Source of the DNA: Kitagawia praeruptora | Lineage: Eukaryota > Streptophyta > Magnoliopsida > Apiales > Apiaceae | Length of the DNA: 64,000 nt | Assembly: GCA_037693485.1 (NCBI GenBank) | Contig: CM075346.1 | Location: forward strand, 132,142,501 to 132,206,500 | Direction: 5' to 3' | Shown: positions 23,083 through 34,959 of the stretch, in pieces | Layout of the letters: each line of letters begins with the position of its first letter | How positions within the stretch are numbered: the first letter of the stretch is position 1 | Made by a program: the position numbers and the translations under genes | Notes under the pieces: model-generated | Databases searched by the model: none | What the model saw: the letters and a program-made list of their open reading frames with translations, nothing else | What the model was told of the DNA's origin: nothing

Positions 23083-24020
23083 TAAGTGGCACAATATGCA
23101 TCCGTATAAGTTACGGGTGCCGGGTACCATTTCTATTTTTAGAATACATTTAATAAAAAAAAAAAATTAGTTAAGAGGTAAAGATAAAGGATGTTGTTAG
23201 AAAGGTGAGCAAATTTTTGTGCTAAAGGAATAGGAGACAATTAATTTTATTATTTTTAATTAAAAAATTTAAAAGTTTGTTCGAGTTATTCTAAAGGAAC
23301 TAGAATATCACTTTTCTTTCAATCTTTTTTAAATCTCAATTCATATTAATTCAATTAAAAATATAATCGAACTCAAATGAGGGCGACAAAACTCGAGCAA
23401 TTGATCGGACCATCATACAGTTCTTTTCCGTTGCTACCCTGAATTTGGACCGAACACATGTAATTAGGGATAGGCATTTTACCTGTATTGTTCGATCTCG
23501 AACTGATACCCGTCCCCTTTGGATCTAGAAATCGAGAATTTTTTTGGGTTCAGGGAACGGAAAATATTTTAAAAGGAATTCGGGGATCGAAAAATAATTA
23601 TATGTATATAATTAAATTATTACAAATAAATATATGTACATATATTATTAGTGCTTAAATTTTTTATTTCATTTCACATATTCAAAAGTTTAATAATAAA
23701 ATTTAACTTAATTATATCTTTTAGTACAAATAAAAATTAATTTAAAATATTTTTTAAAGTAGGTAATTGAATTTAAAATGTATTTTAAATATCATAATTT
23801 AGGAAATTAATTTTATTATGAAAATTGTTAGAAAATATATAAAATTTTATTTTTTTAATAAAACGGGAAAATATTTCTACAGATCCCCGGAAAACGGGAA
23901 AATATTTCTCATTCGGACATCGAAACGGGTACGAGGAATGGATAGTAGAAGTTTAGGAATCGAGAGCGAAGATAACATTCCGGGACCCCAAAAATAACCC
24001 AAGGCCTAACTGATATATAG
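23083..24020. other. Gene-free; degenerate CGGGGA-rich repeat
   Basis: The region 23460-23990 carries short CGGGGATCGAAA and GAAAACGGGAAAATATTTCT repeats around an AT-rich core, in a style like the GGGTTCGGG family. No coding frame is supported. Confidence 0.4.
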
Positions 24021-24128
24021 GCCTCGTTTGTTTGGATGTAACTCAACGACGTATCTTCAAGTACCTTGGAACTTTAACAAGTTACAGCGTTTGGTTGAAT
24101 GATTTTTAAAATGAACTATGTAACCTAA

Positions 24129-24503
24129 GAACTTCTCCAACCATGTAGAGCCCTTAGGTAAAAATTAAGATAAATTACCTTAAATAATAATTATAGAGAT
24201 TTTGTAAAATTTTGTCCACTCCAATGGGACAAAACTCTTAGGTAAAAATTTAGATAATCACGGTTGGTTGGCTATATTTGTCGAACCTTTAGCAACCTGT
24301 AGTAAAACTCCACATCATCAATTACCATATTTAAATAATATATTCTATTTTTAAAAACTTAAAATAATAATAACATACATTTTTTAAAATATAGCCAACC
24401 AATATAGTCAATTCCATTGGAGTAAAACACGTTACAGGTTCAGCAAATTTTACATAATCAATATTTAGCCAATCACTTTTACAAAACACCGTTGGAAATG
24501 CTC
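24129..24503. mobile_element. Harbinger-type MITE (375 bp)
   Basis: The left end GAACTTCTCCAAC and right end GTTGGAAATGCTC are imperfect inverted repeats, flanked by TAA on both sides (24126-24128, 24504-24506). TTGGTTGGCTATATTTGTCG inside is mirrored by ATAGCCAACCAATATAG further right. It belongs to the same family as the split MITE at 17442-23082. Confidence 0.65.
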
Positions 24504-25167
24504 TAAACTTCTAAGGTACTCTGAGTTACTATAAAATGGTGGAACCTAGTTACATAGCATAGGGGTGGTCACCGTGAGTTACGTAGTAAATATGTTTAAC
24601 TTTTTTTTTAGTATTATTTTGTATTCATAATTACACATCCGCTTTTAATAGGTAATTATTTTTCCTTAATTTGAGTAACTATTTTAATTTTTATTTAGTA
24701 AAATATTTTTAATATGCTCTATATTGTTTTTCATGATTAACTATATAAACTTTTTAATTTTCTTGTAAAATTAATTTTACAAATTGGGTTGCTTGATTTG
24801 GTTTAGGTAAATTGTTAAAAAAACATTTAAAATTTTAATTTGTATAATAAATTTATATTTTCTATATAACAATTATGTAATAAATTATAATTTTTTTTTA
24901 TAATTAAAAATAATTTTATTTATTTTTACTATCATCTGTAATAGATATATGTTTTTTTCTACAACATATTATAATATTTCTAGTTTTATTTTATACATTT
25001 TTATTTAACACATTCTTATGCTATATGTCAATAATTTTAAAATTATTATTCAGTTTTAATTTGTATATATATTAATTTTAACTTCACATTATTTATTATA
25101 TTTTACATCAATTATTTTCTATTTAAGCTTTATTCATATTATAATATTATAAATATATATATATATA

Positions 25168-25892
25168 GAGTTGCACTCCATAACAAACACCTTATATAAC
25201 AAACAATAAAGAACACCTTAGATCTAATAGATCCAATGCCCCTGGCGGGGCCACCCAATACAAAAAGTTCTTATTTTTTTACCCTCTATCCATCGGGTGA
25301 TGGCCCAAGATATTCATATGGGAGCCATGCTGGCCCTTTTTACTGACCAGACACGTTAGACCGTGTACCGTGATATGAGGGTTGTTGCGGAACACGATCT
25401 TCCGTATCATGCATAATAAGGTACACAGTGTTCCGTATCATGCACGAACACGGTACAGCGTGTTTCGTATCATGCACCAACACGGTACACCGTGTTCCGT
25501 ATCACGCTAAAACGGAAGACCGTGTTCCGTATCATGCATAATACGGTACACGGTGTATCGTATTCAACTAATACGGAGCCCGAAACTCCGTATCCCGTCA
25601 ATATTTCGGGCCATTTTTTTCAAAATCAGTATTTTGGGCAAAAACTTGTGAAAAATAGGCATTTTGGTAATTCTCTCCTATCCATCCATCATCTCAAAAA
25701 AAATAAAATAAAATAAAAAAGTTACTGTTCATGACGATGACGTCATCATGAACAATATTTTTTTTCGCTGGCTTGATGGAGGGTAAAAAAATAACAACTT
25801 TTTGTATTGGATGCCCCTGGCGACCAAAAGATCTAATAGATCTAAGGTGTTCTTTATTGTTTGTTATATAAGAGTGTTCTGTATGGAGCAAA

Positions 25893-25894
<2 letters not shown>
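25168..25894. mobile_element. TIR element in (TA)n with a palindromic core
   Basis: About 50 bp at the left (GAGTTGCACTCCATAACAAA...) are inverted at the right (...GTTCTGTATGGAGCAAAGG). A second, inner inverted pair (CCAATACAAAAAGTT / AACTTTTTGTATTGG) adjoins GCCCCTGGCG copies on both sides (about 25242 and 25811), like a nested element with a duplicated target. No coding capacity. Both flanks are TA dinucleotide repeats, so a target duplication cannot be resolved. Confidence 0.7.
25340..25600. repeat. About 32-bp palindromic tandem array
   Basis: Seven or eight units of the type AACACGGTACACCGTGTT + CCGTATCATGCACC. The unit near 25479 is a perfect 7-bp stem with loop TACA. The unit at 25570-25592 replaces it with ATACGGAG...CTCCGTAT, also fully paired. 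Several others carry mismatches. Confidence 0.8.

Positions 25895-25895
<1 letters not shown>

Positions 25896-25929
<34 letters not shown>
25896..25929. repeat. (AT)n between two related TIR elements
   Basis: Pure AT dinucleotides separate the right end of the small element from the left end of the 10-kb element. Another (TA)n lies just right of 35954. Confidence 0.9.
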
Positions 25930-25931
<2 letters not shown>

Positions 25932-26369
25932 AGTTACACTCCATACAGAACACTTTAAATGGAGAACAATAAAGAACAGTCATCATCACCATTAATTTTT
26001 TGGACGCTCAGGATTAAAAGATAAAAACATAAACACTGTTGTCATACATGACAATCTCCCACAACAAAACTCACGCTGAAAACTCGGATAATCGAAACAG
26101 AAATTGAAGATGATTAATTGAAGCGGAAATTGAAGAATCGAAGAAACCAAGCAGAAATTGAAGAATCTAAGATCATAATTAAAGCATAATAAAGCACAAA
26201 TCGAAGAATCGAAACTCATCCACCTTCTATCAATTTACGATTTGTAAGGAAATAAAACTTAAAATATCTTTATAATGTGTAATTTCAGGTGACACCGAAG
26301 ATATAAAGAGAAATATAAGCTCGAAGATGCATCAACGTATAGGTACAAGTGATTCCATTGACTTTGCAG

Positions 26370-27060
26370 CTTAATTTTGTGAATTAAAATTGAGAAAGTT
26401 ATGTGTTTATATAAATTACAGTTGATTCTATGTTTGATTCTTTTATTATGATCGATTATTTTTATAATGTTAGTTTTTTTGATTCTATATGAGATGCTAG
26501 ATTAGTTTGTATATTATATCTGTATATCAACTATAATGTTAGTTGTTTGATTCTAGATGAGATGATGTAAGTAGTATATATATGATCTCTAGTTGTTTTT
26601 ATATGCTAGTTGTTTGTATATTAGTTGTTTTTATTAAACTAGATAATGACTATATGTTTAAAAGGGCTTTTATTAGAGTACAAGTGATTCTCACTTAGAT
26701 TCTCTGTTAATTACAAGTGATTCTCTATTTGATTTAGTTGTTGACTGTGTAGTTTATTTTTATTGAATTTGAATTGAGAAAGTTATGTGTTTATACAATT
26801 TATAGTTGATTCTATGTTTGATTCTCTTATTATGATTACTTCTATAATGTTAGATTCTCTGTTAAATTTACAAGTGATTCTTTATTTGATTTAGTTGTTG
26901 ACTTTGTAGTTTATTTTTAGTGAATTTGAAATTAAGAAAGTTATGTGTTAATATAATTTACAGTTGATTCTATGATTGATTCCTTTATCATGATTCTCCT
27001 GTATAATGATTACTTGGATGGAAGTTTGAGCATTGTTAGAAAGATACATGAGATTTTGTT
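26370..27060. repeat. GATTCT-rich subterminal region, left
   Basis: The hexamer GATTCT occurs many times, in phrases such as AAGTGATTCTCTGTTTGATT and TTGATTCTATGTTTGATTC. Parts are duplicated (AGAAAGTTATGTGTTTATA appears at about 26392, 26777 and 26935). It ends at GGTGCCCCTGCGGGGCC (27079-27095). Confidence 0.65.
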
Positions 27061-27289
27061 ATAATAATATAATCTTTTGGTGCCCCTGCGGGGCCTTCTA
27101 ACAGATGAAGAAATCGACGACAACGACGATGATGAACTCGATTGTTGTTAATTTCGGAGATTTTTTGAGATTTTATGTTAAATTATACTTTTTTTTCTTA
27201 AGTATTCTCATTGGAGAGACAACATTTGTTGTCTATTTAGGATCTCAACAACTCACATTTAATGTATATTTATTGTATTTAGATCATTG

Positions 27290-28139
27290 TCAAGATGTGT
27301 GGAGTCCAAGCAAAATGGTGAATGTTGAAATGGAGAAAACTTCTACGCCTCTGAAAATACGGTCTTTCGACCAAGCAACACACTGGACTCTGATGCTCTG
27401 CCTATTGGCAATGGCCAATTAGGTGGTATGATTTGGGGTGGTATTGCTTCTAAAACTATCAACCTCAATGGTACGTACTGTATATGTCAATCATCTCTTG
27501 TCTTGCTGCTACACTTGACTACTTGACTAGTGTTAATTTTGTATCTTTACTTAATTACATCTTTATATACAATTGTAAGATACCCTGTTGTTGTCTTTAG
27601 TTCAATTCTATTCAGGTGCGTTACCTTCCAATTTAAAGTCATGTTACTTTCTAGTCCAGCCAGTTACTTTTTTAGTCAACTAGTCATTGCGAAAATCTAT
27701 GTGTGTAGTGTAATTTTATAGTTTTGTTGTTGTACTTGTGCCAATAATTAAGTCAGTTTCTGATTCTTGTCCGAATATTGTCATTTAATACTACAATATA
27801 TTAAGGTGTGCATCTATTTAGTTCTTTAGTACTGCGCATGTATTATGTCATTTCTCTGTGCGTAAGCTTATACTTGTACAATTCATATCACAATTCAAAA
27901 TGTCTAGGATAGATTACAAGCACATTGCACAATTTTTTATGTTCCGTCCTTTGCTAGTTAATCTCTGTTAGTCTTTTGTGTATATATGTGTAGACGACAC
28001 AATTTGGACTGGGGATCCCGGGAATTATACTAATCCAGATGCTCCGAAGGTATTATCCGAGGTCATAAAACTAGTTAATGATGGCAAGTATGCTGAGGTT
28101 ACTAAGGCCGCGGTTAATTTGTCTGGAAATCCTTCTCAG
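27290..28139 (+). pseudogene. Captured GH95 alpha-L-fucosidase fragment (two exons)
   Basis: Exon 1 ends at 27470 before GTACGT and encodes ALPIGNGQLGGMIWGG and KTINLN. Exon 2 (27994-28139), after TAG and before GTATAT, encodes DTIWTGDPGNYTNPDAPKVL and LVNDGKYAEVTKAAVNLSGN. These are N-terminal landmarks of plant family-95 alpha-L-fucosidases (xyloglucan fucose removal in the cell wall); intron phase fits across the join. A two-base insertion in exon 1 (after the HWT codons, near 27386) shifts the frame, and the rest of a roughly 800-residue enzyme is absent. It lies inside the 10-kb TIR element, so it is a transposed copy, not the resident gene. Confidence 0.85.
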
Positions 28140-29245
28140 GTATATATGCTACATTCTTTTGATTCCAACATATTTTTAAAACCACACACACAAAACCAAG
28201 CTTAAATTTACTATCTTGCACATAGAGCATGTAACCAGACATAAGAACAACATATAAAAGCCTGGCAATATATAAAAAAATTATCAGATATTGATAAATC
28301 TATAGTACCATATTCCATATTTTCTTTTGATTCACACAGGTTTATCAAATGACAGATAACTCCTCTTAAAACAAAATGTATACTCTCTTCCTTTCTCAAA
28401 TTGTGTTCAGTTTTAAATTTGATAAAACTAATATAATTTATATTCATACTCAAAAAGGATCCATTTTGTGTGATCCTGAAATTACATAATTAGGATTAAT
28501 ATTAAGTTGGTAGGTTGATAACTGAGTTTGGTGAAGTTATAAATTTGGAAAGGAGTCATAAGTATTTGTTAAATTTACAAGTGATTCTCTGTTTGATTTT
28601 CTGTTTAAAGCGTTTCTAAATTTGTAATAAATTTGATTTTATAAACTTATTTCATTTTGATGCTATATTAGATTTTATGGTAAATATGATTCAATGAGAT
28701 GCTATATTAGGTGCTGACACATTCTTGGAGGTAATTACATTTGTATTTAGATTAATTTGCTCCTGCTCTAAATTAACATTCTTAAGATTCTATGTTTAAC
28801 CATGTGTGTGCGTGTAAGTTAGTTGTATAAAGTCTAATCGTTGATACATATTAGATTCTACATGAGGCTTACTTTATGATCCCCACTAGTTAAGTTACTT
28901 TAGATTCTACATCAATGTTAGATTCTACACTTGATTAAATTATTATACCAATTTTTAGAAAAGTAAAGCCTAAACTAGATGGTGATTCTTTGTTTGATTA
29001 TGTGATAGTTTCTATAACTATATTTAAATGTGTAGTTATGGGGACATGTATAGTATGTTATTTTGTGAAAAGAGATGATACATTACATTGTATGTTCTCT
29101 AACCATTGGCAAAGCATTATCGATTGTCCTAACACTCTTCTCAGTACCCTTAAAGAAAACTTTGTAGGAATCTTTTGACATACAATATATAATTTTTGAT
29201 TTAATTACACAGGACAACACATACTGATCAATTTGCTATTTTCAG

Positions 29246-29316
29246 GTTCCACCTATCATTGTTCAGAAGATATTTACCCAAATTTTCTCATATATTAATG
29301 TACAACTCTTTAACAG
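29246..29316 (+). pseudogene. Captured myosin XI DIL-domain exon
   Basis: A 71-base exon between TTTTCAG and GGTAACT encodes VPPIIVQKIFTQIFSYINVQ + LFN. This matches the conserved dilute (DIL) cargo-binding region at the C-terminus of plant class XI myosins. Only this one exon was recognised; surrounding bases are intron-like. With no start or motor domain it cannot make a myosin. Confidence 0.75.
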
Positions 29317-29936
29317 GTAACTTAAGTTTCTTGCTACCTCTGTTTAGACCTTTTGCCAAGTCTTCATATAGTTCTATACTTTTGCTTTTTTTGCTGGATA
29401 AATTTTATATATCTTGCCTAACTGTAAGTTTGTGTGTGCACGCGCGTTATGATAAAGTGAGTCAGCTAATTAATATTTTGGCATGGAGATAAAACTGAAA
29501 TGAGTTTTTTTTACTATAAAACGAAATGATAATGATATGCTCTCAGCTTTTCAGGTTTTCATTGTGTAGTATGATTTTAACTTCATATCAGCTCTCTTGT
29601 TGTAGCTTGAACATGTCAGCTCTCAAGATAACTGGTGCTATTGCTTCTTCTTTTGTAGTCGCATTTACATGTGACTATTTTACCCATTCTTTGCTTTAAT
29701 TAGCTTGAAATGTAAGTGAAACTAAAGATTTTTTATGATTACATTTGTTTGATTATGTTACATTTATATGATATCTGTTACATTTTGCGATCTCTTGTGT
29801 TTGCGCACTTGTACCTTATATAATATCTTATAAATTTTCTTGCTGCTATTTGCTTGAACATGCCAGTTTATTTGCGCTACTGTCATCAGAAATGTGTTAC
29901 TTATTGTCCATCTTTTGCTTTGGGTGTTTGATGTAG

Positions 29937-30378
29937 CTATTTCATTAAGCTTTTAGTTGAGAAGAAGTATGCTTTGCCCATATCGTGTCCTTGATGCCTT
30001 GGTTGAACATTTTATGGCCTTTCTTAATGATGAAAGAACAATGCCTGTGATCTGGCATCAATCACTTCTTGCATTTGTGCAGAGGTTTGTTTCTTATCTG
30101 TAATGTCTTACGACTCAGTTTTTATGTCTAAATTAAAAACACGATTTACGATTGCCTGTGTCCAAGTTTCATAAGCTAAATTCTGTACGGGTTGAGCTTT
30201 TATTTTCCCATTAGTTTGTCTTTGTGTCTTCTCCCATTGCTTTTATTCTATTAATTCTCTGGTTTTTTTATTTTATATTTAGGCTAATTTAGCTTTGCTT
30301 TGTGACAGGTACAAAAATGAACTGGTGAAAGAGGACAAACTCAACCTCAATGCTCTTGCAGAAAAACAATGGCATTGA
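29937..30378 (+). pseudogene. Captured bystin fragment (two exons)
   Basis: Exon A (29937-30084), after GATGTAG and before GTTTGT, encodes YFIKLLVEKKYALP, then HFMAFLNDERTMPVIWHQSL and LAFVQ. Exon B (30309-30378) continues with YKNELVKEDKLNLNAL and soon hits a stop. These are hallmark segments of bystin (ENP1), a 40S ribosome biogenesis factor. One inserted base in exon A (near 29980) breaks the frame, and the C-terminus diverges after the AEKQ residues. Splice signals are retained. Confidence 0.85.
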
Positions 30379-30449
30379 AACTCTATAATTTTGATGATCA
30401 TACATAGGAAGCAAGCTGGGTATTTGTTCTGGACTAATATTGTTTTGCA

Positions 30450-31790
30450 GGTTTATTATTCATATCAATTCATAGCAAAATACAGGGAATCTCAGCTAGC
30501 TGGCAGGGCATCTCAGCTAGCTGACAGGGCATCACATCAAGCTGGCAGACTATCCAGAATTGTCCTGAATATGAAAGGGAAGTTCGATTAAATAGTTTTT
30601 ATTTAGACTACAATATAAGAGTGACCTGAATATTCTCTAATCATAATATGATATATATCACAACATTCTTTCTTATAAAAGTCATTTTAAACAACTTCCA
30701 CTCATTAAAAGAATCTCTTAATTGTTTAATGTTCCACCAAGACAACCCATGTGCTTACTTTTCAAGCATGCTCTTTTAAAGTCAAATATTTCATGCTACT
30801 ACAACTCCACCACCAGTTGTCTTGTAGAAAAGTCTTCAAAGAAAACACATGCATTCATTATCTATCTAATGTTTTCTTTATGTATCTCTAACGGATCTTT
30901 TCAAGAACAAAGTGCCTTGTTCACATTGTTCACATTTCTCTCTCTCCACTGAAGGTTTTCTCTGCATGAGAATCTTTACTTATCAACCTGCAGGTGAACG
31001 TTAGTAGGGCAATTAATTTGAACAAAGCCACACGTGAGAAGTTATCTTCAAGACCGTTGCAAGATTGTTCAAGATTTCAACTCCTACACTTCACTATAAA
31101 ATGCTGCGTGGTTCTTCTCTGCAAGATACACCAGAGAGCTATATTAAAGAATACAAGATACAACTCTGCACCTTCATTTCAGATTCAACAAACAAGCTCT
31201 AGCACTATATTGTATATCGATATTTTAGAGTTCATAGTTTTGAGTTGTAATCTCTTTTTATCCATTGTATTGTTCAACTTGTAAAGTTGGTAGCTACTGG
31301 ATTGTCAAGTTAGTGGAACAAGGGTTTGAGGAACAGTAGGCTAGAGAAGTTAATACTTGGTGTAGTATTGAACTAGGAGAGCTGTGTTCAGGAAACAGGT
31401 GTTCCAGCTAGCTGCAGTCAGTAACTGGGAGTTTAAGGGAGATATATTATTGTATCGTGTAGTTGGGTTCATTGTGATCAATAATATATTCTCTTACCAA
31501 GTTGGTAAGGGACTAGGACGTAGACCATAGAAGATTAGGGGTCGAGCCTAGCTAAAATTCTTGGTGTTCTTTACTTACTGCAATTTTATCTTTCTGCATT
31601 GCATATCACAGCTAGCTGCCTATTCATTAATCTGTTACATTTGGTTAACTCAGTTAGCTGCCTATCGTACCCAGCTAACTGCCAGTTAAAATTTTCAGGC
31701 AGAATTTTTATTAGATCATTGTTAGTCATAACACCTATTCCCCCCTCTAGGTGTGTATTTTCAGGCATAAGTTGGCAAGGACTGTAATTT
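30450..31790 (+). mobile_element. Copia-type LTR remnant inside the capture element
   Basis: CAGCTAGCTG palindromes near 30494, 30514, 31406 and 31611, GGGACTAGGACGTAGACCAT at 31508 and ACACCTATTCCCCCCTCTAG near 31730 are features I associate with the LTR/leader region of large plant copia (SIRE-like) elements. No PBS, ORF or flanking duplication was found, so the extent is approximate. Frames here (for example 30994-31284) show no known domain. Confidence 0.35.
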
Positions 31791-32893
31791 TTGCAGTTGT
31801 TGTATTAATTTCTTCTTCCATTATATTGCAACTAATTATGTTGTACATCAGCAACATGTTAACTTATGGTAGTCAGAAATTCTTTTTACCTTCTATTTTG
31901 AGGAAGGTGAATGTAATGTAGTAACTTGGCATTTTAATCTAAATAATTTAATTCGCTTTGGAAGACCTATCACCTGTTTGTTAAAGATTGTTCTTGATAC
32001 ATACGTCGCTCACTCTATACATAACACACGCAGACACAGATTTCTGTCCAATGATTTACTCGAAATATCAATTTTCAATACACAGTTTACACCCACCAAA
32101 ATTTCAAATTTACAACCATTAAAATCAGCCACCAACAGGCATCATGAGTGAACTTGATGTGCTTTACCTACAATATATTTTGATCGATACACAATGCATT
32201 CACATACAATATTTCAGTTCAGTGCTGATGCACCATAAAAAAGTTACATTTAACATTTATCATACAAAATGTTATTCCATGTTCTAAAACTACAACCAAT
32301 GGGCAGGGAATCTATGCAATATAATTTGATACCAACGATACACATATCAACCGTAAATCATGTCGAACACAAGGATCAAGAGAAGAATAATCTTCTTAAA
32401 ATTGACTTGATATTGGCGAAGATCCCGAACTACAGAAAATTATGAGCACTTGAATTTTTCTAGAGCTCCCTCCCTCTTGCTCATAAATGAACTTGTCACT
32501 CTTGACCATGCCCAAGAAGCTTAACGAACTTGGCAGCTATGTGGCTTAACCAAACTCCAGCTGCAAACTAGGTAGTCCAAGCCAAAAGATTTCAGGCAGC
32601 TGAAACCTCCAATACTAGCACCATTAGAAGAGGAAGAAAAGCATGTAGCAGATTTTAGGAGCAGACAATTAGATGCTAGATTATAAAAGGGTAAAATAAA
32701 CTTAGTTTTATCAGATTCATCATAATACAAATGAGACACCATTTGCCCTGAATGTAACACTTAAATCTCACCAGAGTTCCAGAATTGAGCAACCCAAAGA
32801 GCCAAAGCCTGAGTGGATCATAATTATGAGTGGCATAGCACCTTGAGTCATAATCATAATGTACACCAGTTTGCTACACGAGGAATCAAAAAC

Positions 32894-33005
32894 CTAAATA
32901 AGAGGTTTTTCAATAACCATTAATGCAGTTTGCAGCAACTCTCTAGCCTTCCTATATATCTGGTATGCATCCGACTGACTCCAGTTCTTTATATATCGAA
33001 GGTAC
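32894..33005 (-). pseudogene. Captured exon of an unidentified gene
   Basis: Minus strand: after a TTAG acceptor, an open stretch encodes YLRYIKNWSQSDAYQIYRKA and RELLQTALMVIEKPLI before a stop at 32894-32896. The composition is protein-like (helical, charged) but I do not recognise the family. It may belong to the same donor gene as the exon at 33247-33476; the phase across the gap is not certain. Confidence 0.4.
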
Positions 33006-33246
33006 CTAACAGAAATAAAGAGAGTGTTAACCTTACCGCATTTTTTTGTCTATTACAACAATGATACATCAGCTGAACCCAAAAAAAAAGTGTAGGGTGG
33101 ATTTTGGAAAGCTGTTAAAATAGAATTTAGAAACCAGGTTTAAATTACCGAAACCTTAACTGGTGAAGAGATATATGGGGTTATAAGTACAGGAAGTCAG
33201 GGACTACAACTCAAAGACCTCCTTAATAGAAAGAAAAAGGACATAC

Positions 33247-33476
33247 CATTGAAGATTGATTTAACGATCGTAGAACCTTGATTTTACTCCCTCTACCATC
33301 AGCTCCAACAGCAATTAAATTACCTGTGCTTGGACTTGATCCTTGCACACCCGTCGTACCTACCATTGATCCCTTAGTTTGGCTTCGTCTGGACCACTTT
33401 CCCAGGTGCCATTTGTTTCCATCCGGACCTAATAACCCACCAGAGAAGCAGCTCCCTATATGTTGCTTGGAAGGTT
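33247..33476 (-). pseudogene. Captured exon of an unidentified gene
   Basis: Minus strand: bounded by AAACAG acceptor and GTATGT donor. It encodes GGLLGPDGNKWHLGKWSRRS and LIAVGADGRGSKIKVLRSLN. The open frame ending exactly at good splice sites argues for a real exon. I cannot name the family. Confidence 0.45.
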
Positions 33477-33699
33477 CTGTTTGACATTTATAAAACAAAG
33501 AACACTTAATCTACATGTATATAGATACATATTTTATTTTCTGAAAAGGAGAGATACCATTAACAAAATAGTTAACTCCTTGTCCACCAGATATAATACC
33601 TGACTAGGATATAATAAGCCGCCATCGATCCCTGCCTTACGGCCATCCCATCCGATTCTCCGATAAATATTTTTTGATCACCACAAATCTTAACTTCGA

Positions 33700-33822
33700 A
33701 TGGGGCTTCCCTCTAATGACCTACCGGAAGAACCGTTGCTGATAATTTTTTTACTACAACCCATGAGAACTCTTGTACTATTAAGGACTGTCAGCAAATT
33801 CTGGCAGGTCATTAGAGAGTAG
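33700..33822 (+). pseudogene. Captured F-box motif fragment
   Basis: A 40-codon frame starting MGLPSNDLPEEPLLIIFLLQ and continuing PMRTLVLLRTVSKFWQVI has the Leu-Pro-Glu-Glu...Val-Ser-Lys-x-Trp signature of an F-box, then stops. Only the F-box survives. It differs from the resident gene at 7119, so it came from another F-box locus. Confidence 0.65.
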
Positions 33823-34008
33823 AATCTGCAATAGAATCGTAAAATATGATTCTATGACAGATTCTATTCTCTAATGATTCTTTGTTTTATAGGCTTGTGA
33901 GGCTATTACAGTATACAAATCCATTCATTCACCAATCATTTTTAAGCTAGAGCCTACTGAGCTGCGGAACCTTGTTACGAAAATGAGAGCCTGGCTTACA
34001 ATACTCAC

Positions 34009-34074
34009 TTGCAGGTACAGGGCTGCCATAATTTCCTCAGGATTATGCCTGATAGATCTCACACCAAATTTGTC
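34009..34074 (-). pseudogene. Captured 66-bp exon, unidentified gene
   Basis: Minus strand exon between GGTTCAG and GTGAGT, exactly 22 codons, encoding DKFGVRSIRHNPEEIMAALY + LQ. The clean splice sites and phase 0-0 support a genuine exon. The parent family was not recognised. Confidence 0.45.
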
Positions 34075-34429
34075 CTGAACCATTAAGAAGATATTTATAA
34101 ATAAACCATAATGTAACATTAGAAGGCAACACTTTTAAAACAATTCTGGTATTTTCTGAGAAAACGAAAAGTTCCTACCGGGAAAAATAAGACAATAAAC
34201 ATACATAATCAAATAACAATATGAGCAGAACAAAAATAAGACTCTATGAATCAAATAACTATAATTTCTAGGTCTTCAACATTGATGACTGATTGTACTA
34301 CTGTTGCAAGAGCTTCTTTACAGACACTTTAATGTAACATACATGAAATACAACAAATGCATGATTTATTCAGAAAAAAAACTAATTGCATGATTTTCCA
34401 GAACCGTGAACCTTAATTTATCAATCTAC

Positions 34430-34900
34430 CTTGTGATTGCTAGCTTTGGCTCGACCAAATCTAACTATCAAGATGTTATAAGTAAATATGTCTGGAAAAG
34501 GACCATCCCGTTTCATTGTTTCATATAGATCATGAAGATGGGATACCTGCTTTGTTTTGCCAAGAGTAGATAACACTACATTATGCATATATATATCTGC
34601 ACTTAATCCTTTTTCAGGTATCTTACTTAGTAACTCTAAAGCCTCTATGATCCTTTCTGCATTGCATAAACTCTCCAGCATGGCCAAGTAGGCATCCCTA
34701 TCCCCATAGTCATGAAAGTTCCACATATTGTAGAACATACGATGAGCCTCATTCGCATGGCCCAACTTACTCAATGTCCTCACAAGATAAGCATATTGTG
34801 ACTTATTCATATACTTCTTTGACAATTCTACTACCTCATCAAGTCTAGCAAGCTGCCCTTCCGAAACTAATTCAAAATAAGACTGTACTCGTTTGAAACT
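34430..34900 (-). pseudogene. Captured PPR-protein exon
   Basis: Minus strand: opens after TTATAG and closes before GTAGAT. It encodes about 155 residues of pentatricopeptide repeats: LVRTLSKLGHANEAHRMFYN, then AYLAMLESLCNAERIIEALE, MHNVVLSTLGKTKQVSHLHD and DIFTYNILIVRFGRA. PPR proteins bind organellar RNA. The frame is open throughout, which suggests recent capture, but the rest of the protein is missing. It resembles intron-containing mitochondrial PPR genes of the At1g51965 type (from memory). Confidence 0.85.
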
Positions 34901-34959
34901 CTATAATAAAAATAATGCACAGTGACAAAGACAAAATCCTTAAAAATATGTAAATCAAA

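Noticed and set aside
27105..27422. 105-codon ORF as a resident gene
   Set aside because: Only its end overlaps the captured GH95 exon, and in the wrong frame after a two-base insertion; the start is AT-rich filler.
30450..31790. Resident gene or endogenous pararetrovirus
   Set aside because: No coat, movement or RT motif was found in any frame; the motifs fit an LTR leader remnant better.
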